A stretch of 64,000 nucleotides of DNA from CAZHRC01 sp964533865 (GCA_964533865.1 CAZHRC010000010.1:1-64000); one strand, 5' to 3'. Positions 8,054-17,142 are shown, counted from the first letter of the stretch. Notes: generated from the letters alone by a model not told the origin. Translations and numbers: made by a program.

Positions 8054-9703
8054 TTATTCGATTGAATCGATCACTTCGTTGATACCCGATCCAGCAGCCA
8101 CCATTGGAATGGCGGCGATGTTGTGATCTAATTGAAATTCGAGGACGTTGATGCCCTTTTGAAGATCGAGATCAGCCATCAACCCTTCGAGTTCAGTGCC
8201 GGTTTTAAAAGATCCACCGTAGTGAATGCCGTAGGCATCACATAGCTTTTCGTAGTTTAAGGTATCGTATATATCCGTGTCGGAATAGCGTTTTTCATTG
8301 AATAGAGCTTGCCATTGGCGAACCATGCCCAAAGTGTTGTTGTTAAACACCACCACCGTCAACGGGAGGTCATACCGCCTTGCCATCAACAACTCAAATT
8401 GATTCATTCTAAAGGAACCATCGCCTGTGATGAGCACCACATTGGCCTCAGGTCGTCCAACCTTTGCGCCTATGGCCGCTCCTAGACCAAAGCCCATCGT
8501 CCCTAAGCCACCTGAGGTCACCAAAGTCCGCGGTTTGTGGAACTTCCACGCGCGCACCGCCCACATTTGATGCTGACCCACGTCGGTGACAAGAATCGTG
8601 TCTTCAGGCATGTTGCGTTGGAGGGTGTCGAGAATCACCGTAGGCAAAAAGCCGTTTTCCAACTCACGAGCTTCGTTCTTAAAGAACCGATCGGTAAAAC
8701 GTACCCCTTCGAGACCATCGATAAACCGTTGTAGAATTTTGTTGAAGTCGCCGAGGATGCCGTATTGGATATCCAAGTTTTTATCGAACTCCGTAGGATC
8801 CACGTCGAGATGGATCACAGTCGCATTTGGACTAAACCCGTGGCGGTGTCCAATCGCTCGGTCCGAAAAACGCACCCCCACTCCGAGGATGACGTCGGCA
8901 TCGTAGACGAGAAGGTTGGTTTCGCGATCACCGTGCATGCCCACTATCCCATAGGATAGCGGCGAACGACGATCAAAGGAACTCAATCCCATGATCGAAT
9001 TCACCACAGGGATGTTGGCTTTTTCAGCGAGCTCTGCGAGCTTTGCCGACGAGTTGGATTTGATTACCCCTCCACCCGCATAGATTACCGGCCGCTTAGC
9101 TTTTCTCAACGCCGCTATGGCATTTTCGATGACCGACTCGGCGTCGGGACTTTCATGACGAAGGTCCAAAGCTTTCGGAATCGTCGTATAGGATGTGTCT
9201 TCCACCATCTCTTGTAAGGCGTTTTTCGTAATATCGACAACCACTGGTCCAGGTCTACCGCTTTGGGCGATGTGAAAAGCATTTGCCAGTGCATCACCGA
9301 TCATGGTAGCGTCTGTGACCAAAAAGTTGTGCTTCGAAATGGGCATGGTCATCCCCGTCGTATCGACCTCTTGGAAAGAGGATTTGCCCAACAGGTGCTT
9401 ACCCACCTGTCCAGCGATGATCACCATGGGAATGCTATCCAAGTACGCGTTGGCGATACCCGTCACCGCATTGGTAATGCCCGGCCCGGAGGTGACGATC
9501 ATGACCCCCACCTTTCCGGTCGCTCTTGCGTAGCCATCTGCAGCATGGGTGCCGCCTTGTTCATGGTTGGGGCGATAGAGTTTTATGTTCTCATTATCGT
9601 ACAATGCGTCAAAAAGCGGGATTACCGCTCCTCCTGGATAACCAAAGACTCGGTCCACCCCTTCTTTTTCTAAACATTGAAGAACGTATTGACTTCCATT
9701 CAT
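8054..9703 (-). CDS. ilvB: Acetolactate synthase large subunit
   Basis: 549 residues. A thiamine-diphosphate enzyme that joins two pyruvates (or pyruvate and 2-oxobutyrate), the first common step to valine, leucine and isoleucine. The catalytic glutamate lies in RPNHEQGG (about residue 48) and the ThDP/Mg motif is GDGSFRMN with a downstream FNNNTLGM. The conserved QVDTTGM and the central FAD-type domain are present, which separates it from catabolic AlsS less clearly than its context does. It is the last gene of ilvN-C-D-B and ends at a strong terminator. Ribosome site AAGGGGGTGG precedes the ATG. Confidence 0.93.
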   Translation of the reverse strand: MNGSQYVLQCLEKEGVDRVFGYPGGAVIPLFDALYDNENIKLYRPNHEQGGTHAADGYARATGKVGVMIVTSGPGITNAVTGIANAYLDSIPMVIIAGQVGKHLLGKSSFQEVDTTGMTMPISKHNFLVTDATMIGDALANAFHIAQSGRPGPVVVDITKNALQEMVEDTSYTTIPKALDLRHESPDAESVIENAIAALRKAKRPVIYAGGGVIKSNSSAKLAELAEKANIPVVNSIMGLSSFDRRSPLSYGIVGMHGDRETNLLVYDADVILGVGVRFSDRAIGHRHGFSPNATVIHLDVDPTEFDKNLDIQYGILGDFNKILQRFIDGLEGVRFTDRFFKNEARELENGFLPTVILDTLQRNMPEDTILVTDVGQHQMWAVRAWKFHKPRTLVTSGGLGTMGFGLGAAIGAKVGRPEANVVLITGDGSFRMNQFELLMARRYDLPLTVVVFNNNTLGMVRQWQALFNEKRYSDTDIYDTLNYEKLCDAYGIHYGGSFKTGTELEGLMADLDLQKGINVLEFQLDHNIAAIPMVAAGSGINEVIDSIE

Positions 9704-9722
9704 CTGTCCACCCCCTTATCCA

Positions 9723-11381
9723 TTAATCGTCCAAGTAGCATGCACCGGTATCAGCCGATGATACGTGTTGGATATAGCGTTTCAAATAGCCTTTTTTCGC
9801 TTTTGGCGCAGGAGGCACGAAAGCTTCACGGCGTTTTGCTAATTCTTCATCGGATACCAACAACTCTAAAACCCCATTGGTAATGTCGACTTTAATACGG
9901 TCGCCATCTTCGACGAGGGCGATCGGTCCACCCTCTGCCGCCTCTGGTGACACGTGGCCTATGGCAGCACCACGGCTACCGCCCGAGAAGCGACCATCCG
10001 TGATGAGAGCGACGCTGGTATCCAATCCTACGCCGTTTAGCGCGGAGGTAGGCGATAACATTTCCTTCATCCCCGGTCCGCCCTTTGGCCCTTCATAACG
10101 TATGATGATGGCTTCGCCAGGTTGGACTTCCAGGTTCAATATTTTTTCATAAGCATCTTGTTCCGACTCGTATACGCGGCAGGTCAACTCCACTTGCATC
10201 ATCTCTGGAAGCACGCCCGTCGCTTTGACAACGGCGCCATTGGGCGCGATGTTCCCGCGTAGGACGCGGATGCCACCCGTTTTTGAGAAAGGTTGATCCA
10301 CGCTTCGGATAATGCCTCGATGGGATTTGCCCTCGATCAGCTCGCCCATGGTCTTTAAAGATACGGTTTGGCAGTCTTTATGGATAAGCCCTAAAGACGA
10401 TAATTCACCCATCACTTGATAAATGCCGCCCGCCTGGTCCAACTCTTCGATGTGGTCGGGGCCCGAAGGCGATAATTTACAAATGTTTGGTGTCTTGCGA
10501 CTGATGCGGTCAAAGGTGTCCAAGTTCAATTCCAACCCTGCCGCATGAGCAATGGCCGGTAAGTGAAGGACTGTATTGGTCGAGCAGCCCAGTGCCATAT
10601 CCATGGCAACCGCGTTTTCAAAAGCTTCCATCGTCATAACGTCCAACGGGCGCACGTCTTGTGCGACAAGCTTCATAATTTGTCGGCCAGCTTGACGACT
10701 GAGGGATTTGCGCTTGCCATAAACCGCCGGGACTGTACCGTTGCCTTCCAACGCCATACCTAAGGCTTCCGAAATACAATTCATGGAGTTTGCTGTAAAC
10801 ATGCCTGAGCAACTACCACAAGTGGGACATGCGGTATTTTCCAATTGGCTGAAGTAGGCTTCGTCCATGGTTTTTGTCGCCATGCTGCCCACGCCTTCAA
10901 AGGTAGAGATCAGATCCACATCACGGTCTGGCATGCGTCCCTTTAACATCGGTCCCCCTGAGGCGATAATCGTTGGAATATTCAGTTTCGCAGCAGCCAT
11001 CATCGCCGCCGGAACGGATTTGTCACAGTTTGGTATGATGACCAGCCCGTCAAATTGATGAGCTTCCACCATGACTTCGATGGTGTCGACGATGAGTTCG
11101 CGACTTGGAAGGGAGAAGTTCATGCCAGAATGGTTCATGGCTATCCCGTCGCAAACGGCTATGGAAGGAAATTCAAAGGGAATACCTCCCTCCATGAAAA
11201 TCCCATTTTTCACTTCATCGGCGATTCCTCTCAGGTGTTTGTGCCCTGGGACGATCTCGTTGAACATGTTGCACACGCCGATAAACGGCTTATGCATGTC
11301 CGAATCGTCAACGCCCATGGCCTTTAACAAGGACCGGTGAGGGGAGCGTTCCACTCCTTTTTTTATCTGATCTGATCTCAT
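9723..11381 (-). CDS. ilvD: Dihydroxy-acid dehydratase
   Basis: 552 residues. An iron-sulfur enzyme that dehydrates 2,3-dihydroxy acids to 2-oxo acids for valine, leucine and isoleucine. Cluster cysteines are seen in NCDKSVPA (about residue 118) and in CPTCGSCSGMFTANSMN (about residue 188). The C-terminal GRFSGGSRGAAIGHVSPEAA motif is intact. It lies 9 bases after ilvC and 19 bases before ilvB, and reads from the ilv T-box promoter. Confidence 0.95.
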   Translation of the reverse strand: MRSDQIKKGVERSPHRSLLKAMGVDDSDMHKPFIGVCNMFNEIVPGHKHLRGIADEVKNGIFMEGGIPFEFPSIAVCDGIAMNHSGMNFSLPSRELIVDTIEVMVEAHQFDGLVIIPNCDKSVPAAMMAAAKLNIPTIIASGGPMLKGRMPDRDVDLISTFEGVGSMATKTMDEAYFSQLENTACPTCGSCSGMFTANSMNCISEALGMALEGNGTVPAVYGKRKSLSRQAGRQIMKLVAQDVRPLDVMTMEAFENAVAMDMALGCSTNTVLHLPAIAHAAGLELNLDTFDRISRKTPNICKLSPSGPDHIEELDQAGGIYQVMGELSSLGLIHKDCQTVSLKTMGELIEGKSHRGIIRSVDQPFSKTGGIRVLRGNIAPNGAVVKATGVLPEMMQVELTCRVYESEQDAYEKILNLEVQPGEAIIIRYEGPKGGPGMKEMLSPTSALNGVGLDTSVALITDGRFSGGSRGAAIGHVSPEAAEGGPIALVEDGDRIKVDITNGVLELLVSDEELAKRREAFVPPAPKAKKGYLKRYIQHVSSADTGACYLDD

Positions 11382-11390
11382 TGATAACTC

Positions 11391-12392
11391 CTATTCAGCA
11401 GAGACTTCTTTGTGAGCGATGAAAGTCATCATAGAACGAAGGTCTTTGCCTGTTTGCACAATCGGATGCTCTAATTCTTCTTGTTTGCGTGCGTTATGGT
11501 ACGGACGGTCCGTAGCGTTTTCTTCGATCCAGTTTTTAGCAAATGTGCCGTCTTGGATTTCTGCCAACACTTGTTTCATTTCTTTGCGGGTTTCGTCGGT
11601 GATAATGCGACGTCCTGTCACGTAGTCCCCGTACTCAGCCGTATCGGAAACAGAGTAGCGCATGTTTTCGAAACCGCCTTCGTAAATCAGGTCAACGATT
11701 AATTTCATTTCGTGTAAGCATTCAAAGTATGCGATTTGTGGTTGGTAGCCTGCTTCGACTAACGTGTCAAAACCCGCCTTGATCAGCTCAGTTACCCCAC
11801 CACAAAGTACGGCTTGTTCGCCAAACAGATCGGTTTCGGTTTCTTCTTCAAAGGTTGTTTCGATAACGCCCGCGCGAAGTGCACCCATTGCCTTAGCGTA
11901 GGCAAGTGCCAAGTCTTTCGCTTTTCCGGTGTAGTCTTGATAGATAGCGATCAATGCCGGTACCCCTTGACCTTCGGTGAAGACACGACGTACCAAGTGG
12001 CCAGGTCCTTTTGGCGCGACCATGAACACATCGACAAATTCTGGAGGAGTGATTTGTTTAAAGTGAATGTTGAACCCGTGAGCAAACGCCAAAGCTTGAC
12101 CTTCTCTTAAATAAGGCGCAATGCTTTCATCGTAAACCGCTTTTTGACGCTCATCTGGAAGAAGCATCATCATGATGTCCGCTTCTTGTGCGCATTCCGC
12201 GATGGTTTTAACGGTTAAACCGTGCTCTTCTGCTTTCGCTTTGGATTTTGAACCTTCGTAAAGGCCGACCATAACGTCCACACCTGAATCTTTCAAGTTC
12301 AACGCATGTGCGTGCCCTTGTGAACCATAGCCAAAAATCGCTACTTTTTTACCTTCAAATAAACCCAAATCCCCATCTTTTTCGTAATACAC
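11391..12392 (-). CDS. ilvC: Ketol-acid reductoisomerase, class I
   Basis: 333 residues, the short class I form. It isomerises and reduces acetolactate or acetohydroxybutyrate with NAD(P)H. The Rossmann motif GYGSQGHAHALNLKDSG is near residue 22, and the metal-binding acidic region (TDLFGEQAVLCGG) is around residue 187. The start is a GTG at 12392 with AGGAGGG placed 8 bases before it. It lies 99 bases after the small-subunit gene, a gap that holds two small hairpins. Confidence 0.95.
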   Translation of the reverse strand: MYYEKDGDLGLFEGKKVAIFGYGSQGHAHALNLKDSGVDVMVGLYEGSKSKAKAEEHGLTVKTIAECAQEADIMMMLLPDERQKAVYDESIAPYLREGQALAFAHGFNIHFKQITPPEFVDVFMVAPKGPGHLVRRVFTEGQGVPALIAIYQDYTGKAKDLALAYAKAMGALRAGVIETTFEEETETDLFGEQAVLCGGVTELIKAGFDTLVEAGYQPQIAYFECLHEMKLIVDLIYEGGFENMRYSVSDTAEYGDYVTGRRIITDETRKEMKQVLAEIQDGTFAKNWIEENATDRPYHNARKQEELEHPIVQTGKDLRSMMTFIAHKEVSAE

Positions 12393-12435
12393 TGAACAAA
12401 CCCTCCTAAAATAATTGTTAATTGGTTAATTTATC

Positions 12436-12476
12436 ATTCACTTTGTCAGTGAATGTCACAAATGGCATAGCCATTT
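12436..12476. repeat. Two adjacent small perfect hairpins between ilvN and ilvC
   Basis: ATTCACT/AGTGAAT (12436-12442 and 12448-12454) and AAATGGC/GCCATTT (12460-12466 and 12470-12476) lie side by side in the only sizable gap of the operon. Neither has a T run. They may affect mRNA processing or stability; this is inference. Confidence 0.4.
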
Positions 12477-12491
12477 ATTTCTACAGTTTTC

Positions 12492-12689
12492 TTATAATAC
12501 GGAGACATCCGCCAAGGTTCTTAAATTCGCAAGTACCCTCGACTCGAAATCCTCCTGAACGCGTATGGTCATTTTGTCTCGCTCAATGGAAATATAGCTC
12601 GAGTTAATGCCTTTGGTTCTCAATAAATTCATCACTCGAACACAGGAGTCCATTCCTGAACCGAGTTTTGCAACAATGGTTTTCTCCAT
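12492..12689 (-). CDS. ilvN: Minimal ACT-domain acetolactate synthase regulatory subunit
   Basis: 65 residues if started at the ATG at 12689, which has GGAGGG 5 bases before it. A longer reading from 12734 would run into the T-box terminator hairpin and has no ribosome site. The protein is one ACT domain (KTIVAKLGSGMDSCVRVMNLL) and little else. IlvH/IlvN proteins usually have about 160-170 residues with a second domain; the E. coli IlvM type is the short form. As first gene of the operon it probably binds IlvB and may pass on valine feedback. The assignment rests on domain and position. Confidence 0.72.
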   Translation of the reverse strand: MEKTIVAKLGSGMDSCVRVMNLLRTKGINSSYISIERDKMTIRVQEDFESRVLANLRTLADVSVL

Positions 12690-12714
12690 TTCACCCTCCA
12701 AAATAACGTCTAAT

Positions 12715-12975
12715 AAAAAAATCTTTCTCACCAAATCCTACGATTTGGGACGAAAGATATCCGCGGTACCACCCATTTTATGGCATAGCCATCACTCTCG
12801 GGCCAAAGAGCCCTAGCCCGGTTAACGGGGGCAGCCGCTCCTCCTTAAAGCTATGGCTTTTAGGGAAGAAAGCTCCGGAGCGATTGCGTTTGACGACCAT
12901 CCCACCGGATTTTCACCTTCACCGGTTCTCTACGGGGACGACTTGATCAAACCCTCTCCATCAACGCCTTTCATT
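12715..12975 (-). promoter_or_regulatory. T-box leader of the ilv operon
   Basis: The minus-strand leader has the T-box sequence GGGTGGTACCGCGG (12761-12774), which pairs with the free acceptor end of uncharged tRNA. It is followed by a strong terminator (two 7-bp stems, 12721-12758) and seven T. Stem I shows the AGAGAACCGG and GGTG features. In the specifier region the strand reads ATG GTC GTC AAA (12889-12900), so valine (GUC) is the likeliest specifier, though I could not fold the RNA. Starved tRNA would allow read-through into ilvN. Confidence 0.88.
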
Positions 12976-12979
12976 CCCT

Positions 12980-13008
12980 ATAATAATACACCATCTGGCT
13001 AAAGTCAA
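12980..13008 (-). promoter_or_regulatory. Promoter of the ilv T-box transcript
   Basis: TTGACT (13003-13008), a 17-base spacer and TATTAT (12980-12985) on the minus strand, just ahead of the T-box leader. Confidence 0.8.
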
Positions 13009-13043
13009 GAGCTTCCACTATCTTTTTTGTGTTTTTTTCAAAA

Positions 13044-13829
13044 TTATTTAATAATAATCCAAGGACGATCCCCTTCCCATTCCAAGCGAAGTGGTAGGCC
13101 ATACAGCGCCGTTAAGTTCGCCTCGGTGAGCACCTCGTGTTTGGGACCGCTGAATTGAATCCTGCCCTCATCTAAAATCGCCACGTGGGACACCGAAGGC
13201 AGGATTTCGTCGATTTGATGGGTCACGTACACAAAGGGGAACTGGTTGGTGTCATTGGCGCTTTGCAAATTGCGCAGAAGCCTTTCTTTAGCGCGCAAAT
13301 CCAAACTCTGGCAGGGTTCGTCGAGCACCATCAGGTCGGGTTTAGCCATAAACGCTCTCGCGATCAAGGTGCGACGCTTCTCTCCTTGGGAGAGTTTGAA
13401 AAAGTATCCGTCGGCGATTTTGTTAAGCTCAAACTGATCGATGAGACCACGCGCCTGAGCTTTGTCTTCATCGGTCAACGCATCGTAAATGCCGATCGAG
13501 GCAAACTTTCCCGAAAGGATGATTTCAAACACCGTCTGAGTGGCGAGAGTGCGATCAAAGCGCTCTAGTGTGGAACTTAAAAAACCCAAGCGCTTTCTAA
13601 TCTTTTCCCACTGGTACTTCCCAAAAGTTTTGCCAAAAACCGCAACCTCTCCTTTTGTCGGATAAGTATAGGCGGGGAGCATGGACAACAAAGTGGATTT
13701 GCCCGATCCATTCAAGCCGAGAAGCGCCCAGTTTTCTCCTTGGTGGATCTTCCAATCCACCTGATCTAAAATCACTCTGCCGTCCCTTCGAAAGTGAACA
13801 CCTTCGAAGCTGACAATTTCCTTATGCAA
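13044..13829 (-). CDS. YlmA-like ABC transporter ATP-binding protein
   Basis: About 261 residues. It has Walker A GLNGSGKSTLL, signature LSQGEKRRTLIARA (with Q at the third position of the motif), Walker B LMVLDEP and switch histidine VTHQIDE. It resembles B. subtilis YlmA, whose substrate is unknown, and no permease is encoded nearby. The start is put at the TTG at 13829, which overlaps the last codons of leuA and has AAAGGGGAG 7 bases upstream. An earlier TTG at 13859 lacks a ribosome site. It is probably translationally coupled to leuA, which is an odd partner. Confidence 0.8.
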   Translation of the reverse strand: MHKEIVSFEGVHFRRDGRVILDQVDWKIHQGENWALLGLNGSGKSTLLSMLPAYTYPTKGEVAVFGKTFGKYQWEKIRKRLGFLSSTLERFDRTLATQTVFEIILSGKFASIGIYDALTDEDKAQARGLIDQFELNKIADGYFFKLSQGEKRRTLIARAFMAKPDLMVLDEPCQSLDLRAKERLLRNLQSANDTNQFPFVYVTHQIDEILPSVSHVAILDEGRIQFSGPKHEVLTEANLTALYGLPLRLEWEGDRPWIIIK

Positions 13830-15357
13830 GTTTCTCGCTCCCCTTTTGGCGTTCTTCAAAGTAGCTCATGTGATTGACTGCGTTGATATAGGCCAAAACC
13901 GAGGATTCGATAATATCCGTGCTAATCCCTTTACCCGAGTAGGCTTTACCTTCGTGGATGAGTTTGATCACCGTCTCGCCCAAGGCGTCTTTTCCTTCGG
14001 TGATGGAACGTATGCTAAAGTCGTCGAGGACGATATCCTTGCCAAAGATTTGGTTAAGAGCATCAAACGCCGCATCGATAGGTCCGTCGCCTTTTCCGAT
14101 GCGCTCGATGATCTCGCCTTTGTGGTTGACGGACACCACAGTGGAGTTGGGTTGACCTTTTTTGCGGATCACCGTAAAGTCGTCAAGCTCGTAATCCATG
14201 ACCATATCGGCGATATCTCCGACGATCATGGCTTCAATGTCTCTGTCGTAAACGGTTTTCTTCTTATCCGCCAAGTCCTTGAACTTAACAAAATACGCTT
14301 CCAATGCCGCGTCGTCAAACTCGTAGCCCATCTCTTTCAAACGTGCCCTAAAAGCGTGTTTGCCAGAATGTTTGCCCAACACCATCAAGTTTTCCGTCAA
14401 CCCGATAGACTCCGGTGTCATAATTTCGTAGGTTTCGCGATTTGCCAACACCCCGTGTTGGTGGATGCCCGCTTCGTGGGCAAAAGCATTGGCGCCGACG
14501 ATGGCTTTATGGGGTTGAACTTTGACACCGGTAATAGTTTGAAGCAAGTTCGATGCTTTCATGATTTCTGTAGTGACGATATTGCTCTCCACCCCATAGA
14601 AGTCTTTGCGGGTTTTGAGCGCCATGACCATCTCTTCTAAAGAGCTGTTGCCCGCTCGTTCGCCGATGCCGTTGACCGTGCATTCCACTTGACGCGCCCC
14701 CGCCAAAACCGCCGACAGGGAATTAGCCACCGCCATGCCCAAATCGTTGTGACAGTGAACCGAAATAATGGCCTTATCGATATTAGGCACATTGTCTTTA
14801 ATACCCTTGATCAGATTGTAATATTCCTGGGGAGTGGTGTAGCCCACCGTATCAGGAATATTGACCACTGTCGCTCCTGCAGCGATCACTGCTTCGACGA
14901 CTTTGTATAAAAATTCCGGATCGGAACGGGTCGCATCCTCAGGTGAAAACTCCACGTCTGAAGTGTAGCCTTTAGCGTGTTTTACCGCTGCCACAGCCAT
15001 TTCCAACACTTCCTCTGGGGATTTTTTTAGCTTGTACTCCATGTGGATGGGACTTGTCGCCAAAAAAGTGTGGATTCTCGGATTGACGGCGTGTTTGACG
15101 GCATCCCATGCGACATCGATGTCTTTCACTGATGCTCTGGACAAACTCGCCACCGTTGCGTTTTTAATCACCTTTGCCACTTCCGAAACCGATTCAAAGT
15201 CCCCTTTGGATGAAATGGCAAACCCCGCCTCGATGACGTCAACGCCCAATCGTTCGAGCTGACGCGCCATCTGTAACTTTTCATTTAAATTCATACTGCA
15301 GCCAGGAGACTGCTCACCATCGCGTAATGTCGTATCAAAAAACTGTACTCTATCCAT
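13822..15357 (-). CDS. leuA: 2-isopropylmalate synthase
   Basis: 511 residues. It condenses 2-oxoisovalerate with acetyl-CoA, the first committed step to leucine. The HMGL-like barrel starts with FFDTTLRDGEQSPG, and the metal-binding HCHNDLGMAVANSL lies near residue 202. The C-terminal LeuA dimer/allosteric domain (about residues 390-500), which binds leucine, is present. Ribosome site AAGGGAGG. Two T-boxes lie in tandem upstream, so expression depends on uncharged tRNA. No leuB, leuC or leuD gene follows; they must lie elsewhere if present. Confidence 0.95.
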   Translation of the reverse strand: MDRVQFFDTTLRDGEQSPGCSMNLNEKLQMARQLERLGVDVIEAGFAISSKGDFESVSEVAKVIKNATVASLSRASVKDIDVAWDAVKHAVNPRIHTFLATSPIHMEYKLKKSPEEVLEMAVAAVKHAKGYTSDVEFSPEDATRSDPEFLYKVVEAVIAAGATVVNIPDTVGYTTPQEYYNLIKGIKDNVPNIDKAIISVHCHNDLGMAVANSLSAVLAGARQVECTVNGIGERAGNSSLEEMVMALKTRKDFYGVESNIVTTEIMKASNLLQTITGVKVQPHKAIVGANAFAHEAGIHQHGVLANRETYEIMTPESIGLTENLMVLGKHSGKHAFRARLKEMGYEFDDAALEAYFVKFKDLADKKKTVYDRDIEAMIVGDIADMVMDYELDDFTVIRKKGQPNSTVVSVNHKGEIIERIGKGDGPIDAAFDALNQIFGKDIVLDDFSIRSITEGKDALGETVIKLIHEGKAYSGKGISTDIIESSVLAYINAVNHMSYFEERQKGSEKLA

Positions 15358-15370
15358 TCCATCCTCCCTT

Positions 15371-15598
15371 ATAATAAAAAAAGCCCCTAGGATTCAATCC
15401 CGGGACGCATTACCGTGTTACCACCCAAGTTGCAAGATCACTTGCCGCTCAAAATGTTTAACGCCATCACCCGTCTTTTTTTACTGTGATTTCAAAAAAG
15501 AAGCTTCGGAACGAGAAACAGAATTCGTCGCTACAGCCTTTCACCACCCGGCCGCTCTCTCTAAGCTTAGTTTTCTGCGCTTTCCTTTATCGCTAAAA
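15371..15598 (-). promoter_or_regulatory. T-box leader of leuA, gene-proximal copy
   Basis: Minus strand. T-box sequence GGGTGGTAACACGG (15413-15426), a terminator hairpin with seven T (about 15375-15405), and stem I features AGAGAG and GGTGAAAGGCTG. A CTC triplet (15513-15515, within TTTCTCGTTCC) is a fitting leucine specifier, though the fold was not computed. It lies directly before leuA and directly behind a second T-box. Confidence 0.85.
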
Positions 15599-15832
15599 AT
15601 AAAAAAATCCCAAGGTTCATTTCAGGACGCCAAATGCGCGGTACCACCTGAATTACCCTAGGGTCACTCTCGATCTCTATCGCGATCAACCGTCCACCTC
15701 TACTGTTTTCAAGGCGGCATCTCGGGAATGAGTAGCTACTGGGTCAATCGCTGTTTTTCACCAACCAACAGCTCTCTAAAGATATCACCAATGGCGCTTT
15801 CCGTCATCGACACGCTTTTTTCAAGCGTTATA
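15599..15832 (-). promoter_or_regulatory. T-box leader of leuA, promoter-proximal copy
   Basis: Minus strand. T-box sequence AGGTGGTACCGCG (15637-15649) followed by a hairpin and seven T, with stem I features AGAGAGCTGTTGG and GGTGAAAAACAGC. A CTC triplet (15730-15732, followed by A) is the candidate leucine specifier. No promoter is evident between the two copies, so one transcript should pass both in series. Confidence 0.85.
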
Positions 15833-15835
15833 GGT

Positions 15836-15864
15836 ATTGTACCAAGTTATTTTAGAAAAGTAAA
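15836..15864 (-). promoter_or_regulatory. Promoter of the tandem T-box leuA transcript
   Basis: TTTACT (15859-15864), 17 bases, TACAAT (15836-15841) on the minus strand, immediately upstream of the first T-box. Confidence 0.75.
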
Positions 15865-15913
15865 GCCTTTTTTGAAAAAATGTTTTCCACTGGTATCCCT
15901 TGGCCAAAGGCGA

Positions 15914-15919
15914 TATAAT
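15914..15919 (+). promoter_or_regulatory. -10 element before the first TlpA-like lipoprotein
   Basis: A perfect TATAAT lies 50 bases before the ATG at 15969. No good -35 box is found at normal spacing, so an activator may be needed. Confidence 0.4.
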
Positions 15920-15968
15920 GAGGGCAAATCACAACGATCACAACGTATACCTCACAAAGGAGAGTGCC

Positions 15969-17054
15969 ATGTCAAAAAAATACGTCCTTCTCGCCGCATT
16001 AGTCCTCAGCTTGACCGCATGCGCCACCGATACCAAAGCGGAAACCCCTAGCCAAACCCCAACAGAAACCAATGCCTCCCTCGGAGAGAGCTCCGCTCAA
16101 TCCTCAGCGAAACGATCCGTCAGCATACCAGGGTTTACCTACGACCTCCCCGAATCTTGGAGCAAGGCCACTGACGTTCTCTCGTCCTCCGATTTATCTG
16201 AGGACCCTATCGTCTACGGCCGTTTTTTTGAGTATACTGCACCGGAACAGCTGAGCATCCTCAAGGATATCCAATCGAATACGGAAATGACCGCAGAGGA
16301 AAAGCGAAACACCTTCCTCGAAAAAGTACGCCCTTTCCGAAAAGCGATTGCCGGTTTCTATGTGGTGGACAAATCCAAGGCAGAAGTCAACCCGACGACC
16401 GATACGATCAAACACGGCTATACTGAACTCACTGTGGTTGGAGAAGACGATGGTCACTACTACTTATTCGCCAAAGGCCCTATGGTCCCTGAGGGGCTTT
16501 CCGAAACCTCCATCACCCAATACCAAGCCCTAATGGCGGATGCTGATCAGCTATTAACTCAGATCACCGCTGTACCGGAAACATTGGCGGACGTCGCGCG
16601 TATGCATTTGACAAAAGACGCTATTCTCGATCTCGCTTCTGAAGATTTTAACGGCAACTCCTTCACCAACGCCAACTACAAAGACGCAAAAATCACCATG
16701 GTGAACTTTTGGGCGACTTGGTGTGGTTACTGCGTCGAAGAGCTACCGATCCTCGGTGATCTCGCTGCATCCTACGACGCCAAAGACTTTCAAATTGTCG
16801 GTGTGTTAACTGACGGGTACGAAGACGCTCCCGACACCATCGAGAAGGCAAAAGCGATGTTGACAGCATCTCAGGCAGACTACACCAACCTCAAACTGAG
16901 CACCTCTATCGCCCAGCGCTACGCTCCCCTGTTAAAGGTCATGCCCACTACGGTTTTTGTCAATGCTGAAGGCACCATTCTCGACGATCCCCTTGAAGGC
17001 GTGCTCACCATAGAAGGCTATAAAGAAAAGGTAGATGCCCTCTTAAAACCGTGA
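15969..17054 (+). CDS. TlpA-like thioredoxin-fold lipoprotein, copy 1
   Basis: 361 residues. The signal peptide ends in the lipobox LTAC (Cys18), so the protein should be anchored outside the membrane. After a Thr/Ser-rich linker comes a domain of about 170 residues beginning IPGFTYDLPESW, which I do not recognise; its start recalls PsbP-like folds. The C-terminal part (from about residue 230) is a TlpA/ResA-type thioredoxin domain with FWATWCGYCVEELP as active site and a cis-proline region VMPTTVF. Start by AAAGGAGA before ATG 15969. It is clearly paralogous to the protein at 18540. No CcdA-type electron donor is adjacent. Likely a thiol oxidoreductase on the cell surface; substrate unknown. 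Confidence 0.82.
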   Translation: MSKKYVLLAALVLSLTACATDTKAETPSQTPTETNASLGESSAQSSAKRSVSIPGFTYDLPESWSKATDVLSSSDLSEDPIVYGRFFEYTAPEQLSILKDIQSNTEMTAEEKRNTFLEKVRPFRKAIAGFYVVDKSKAEVNPTTDTIKHGYTELTVVGEDDGHYYLFAKGPMVPEGLSETSITQYQALMADADQLLTQITAVPETLADVARMHLTKDAILDLASEDFNGNSFTNANYKDAKITMVNFWATWCGYCVEELPILGDLAASYDAKDFQIVGVLTDGYEDAPDTIEKAKAMLTASQADYTNLKLSTSIAQRYAPLLKVMPTTVFVNAEGTILDDPLEGVLTIEGYKEKVDALLKP

Positions 17055-17103
17055 CACTCGTCTACAAAGCCTGACACCTCGTTTTTTTATCCTTCTATTC
17101 GAA

Positions 17104-17135
17104 ACACCGCCGGCTTTATACAAGCCTGGCGGTGT
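17104..17135. terminator. Convergent hairpin between lipoprotein and regulator genes
   Basis: Stem ACACCGCC-GGCTT with AAGCC-GGCGGTGT (one bulge, 5-base loop) between two converging genes. T runs are short on both sides, so it is a moderate bidirectional terminator. Confidence 0.55.
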
Positions 17136-17142
17136 CTTTGGA

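Noticed and set aside
12690..12734. Longer N-terminus for the ACT-domain protein
   Set aside because: It overlaps the T-box terminator T run and has no ribosome site, while GGAGGG sits properly before 12689.
13846..14640. 264-codon plus-strand frame opposite leuA
   Set aside because: It mirrors leuA codons; leuA is certain by motifs, and the antisense product looks like no protein family.
15900..15968. Earlier start for the first TlpA-like lipoprotein
   Set aside because: It would put 23 residues before a perfect lipoprotein signal peptide and lies over the -10 element.
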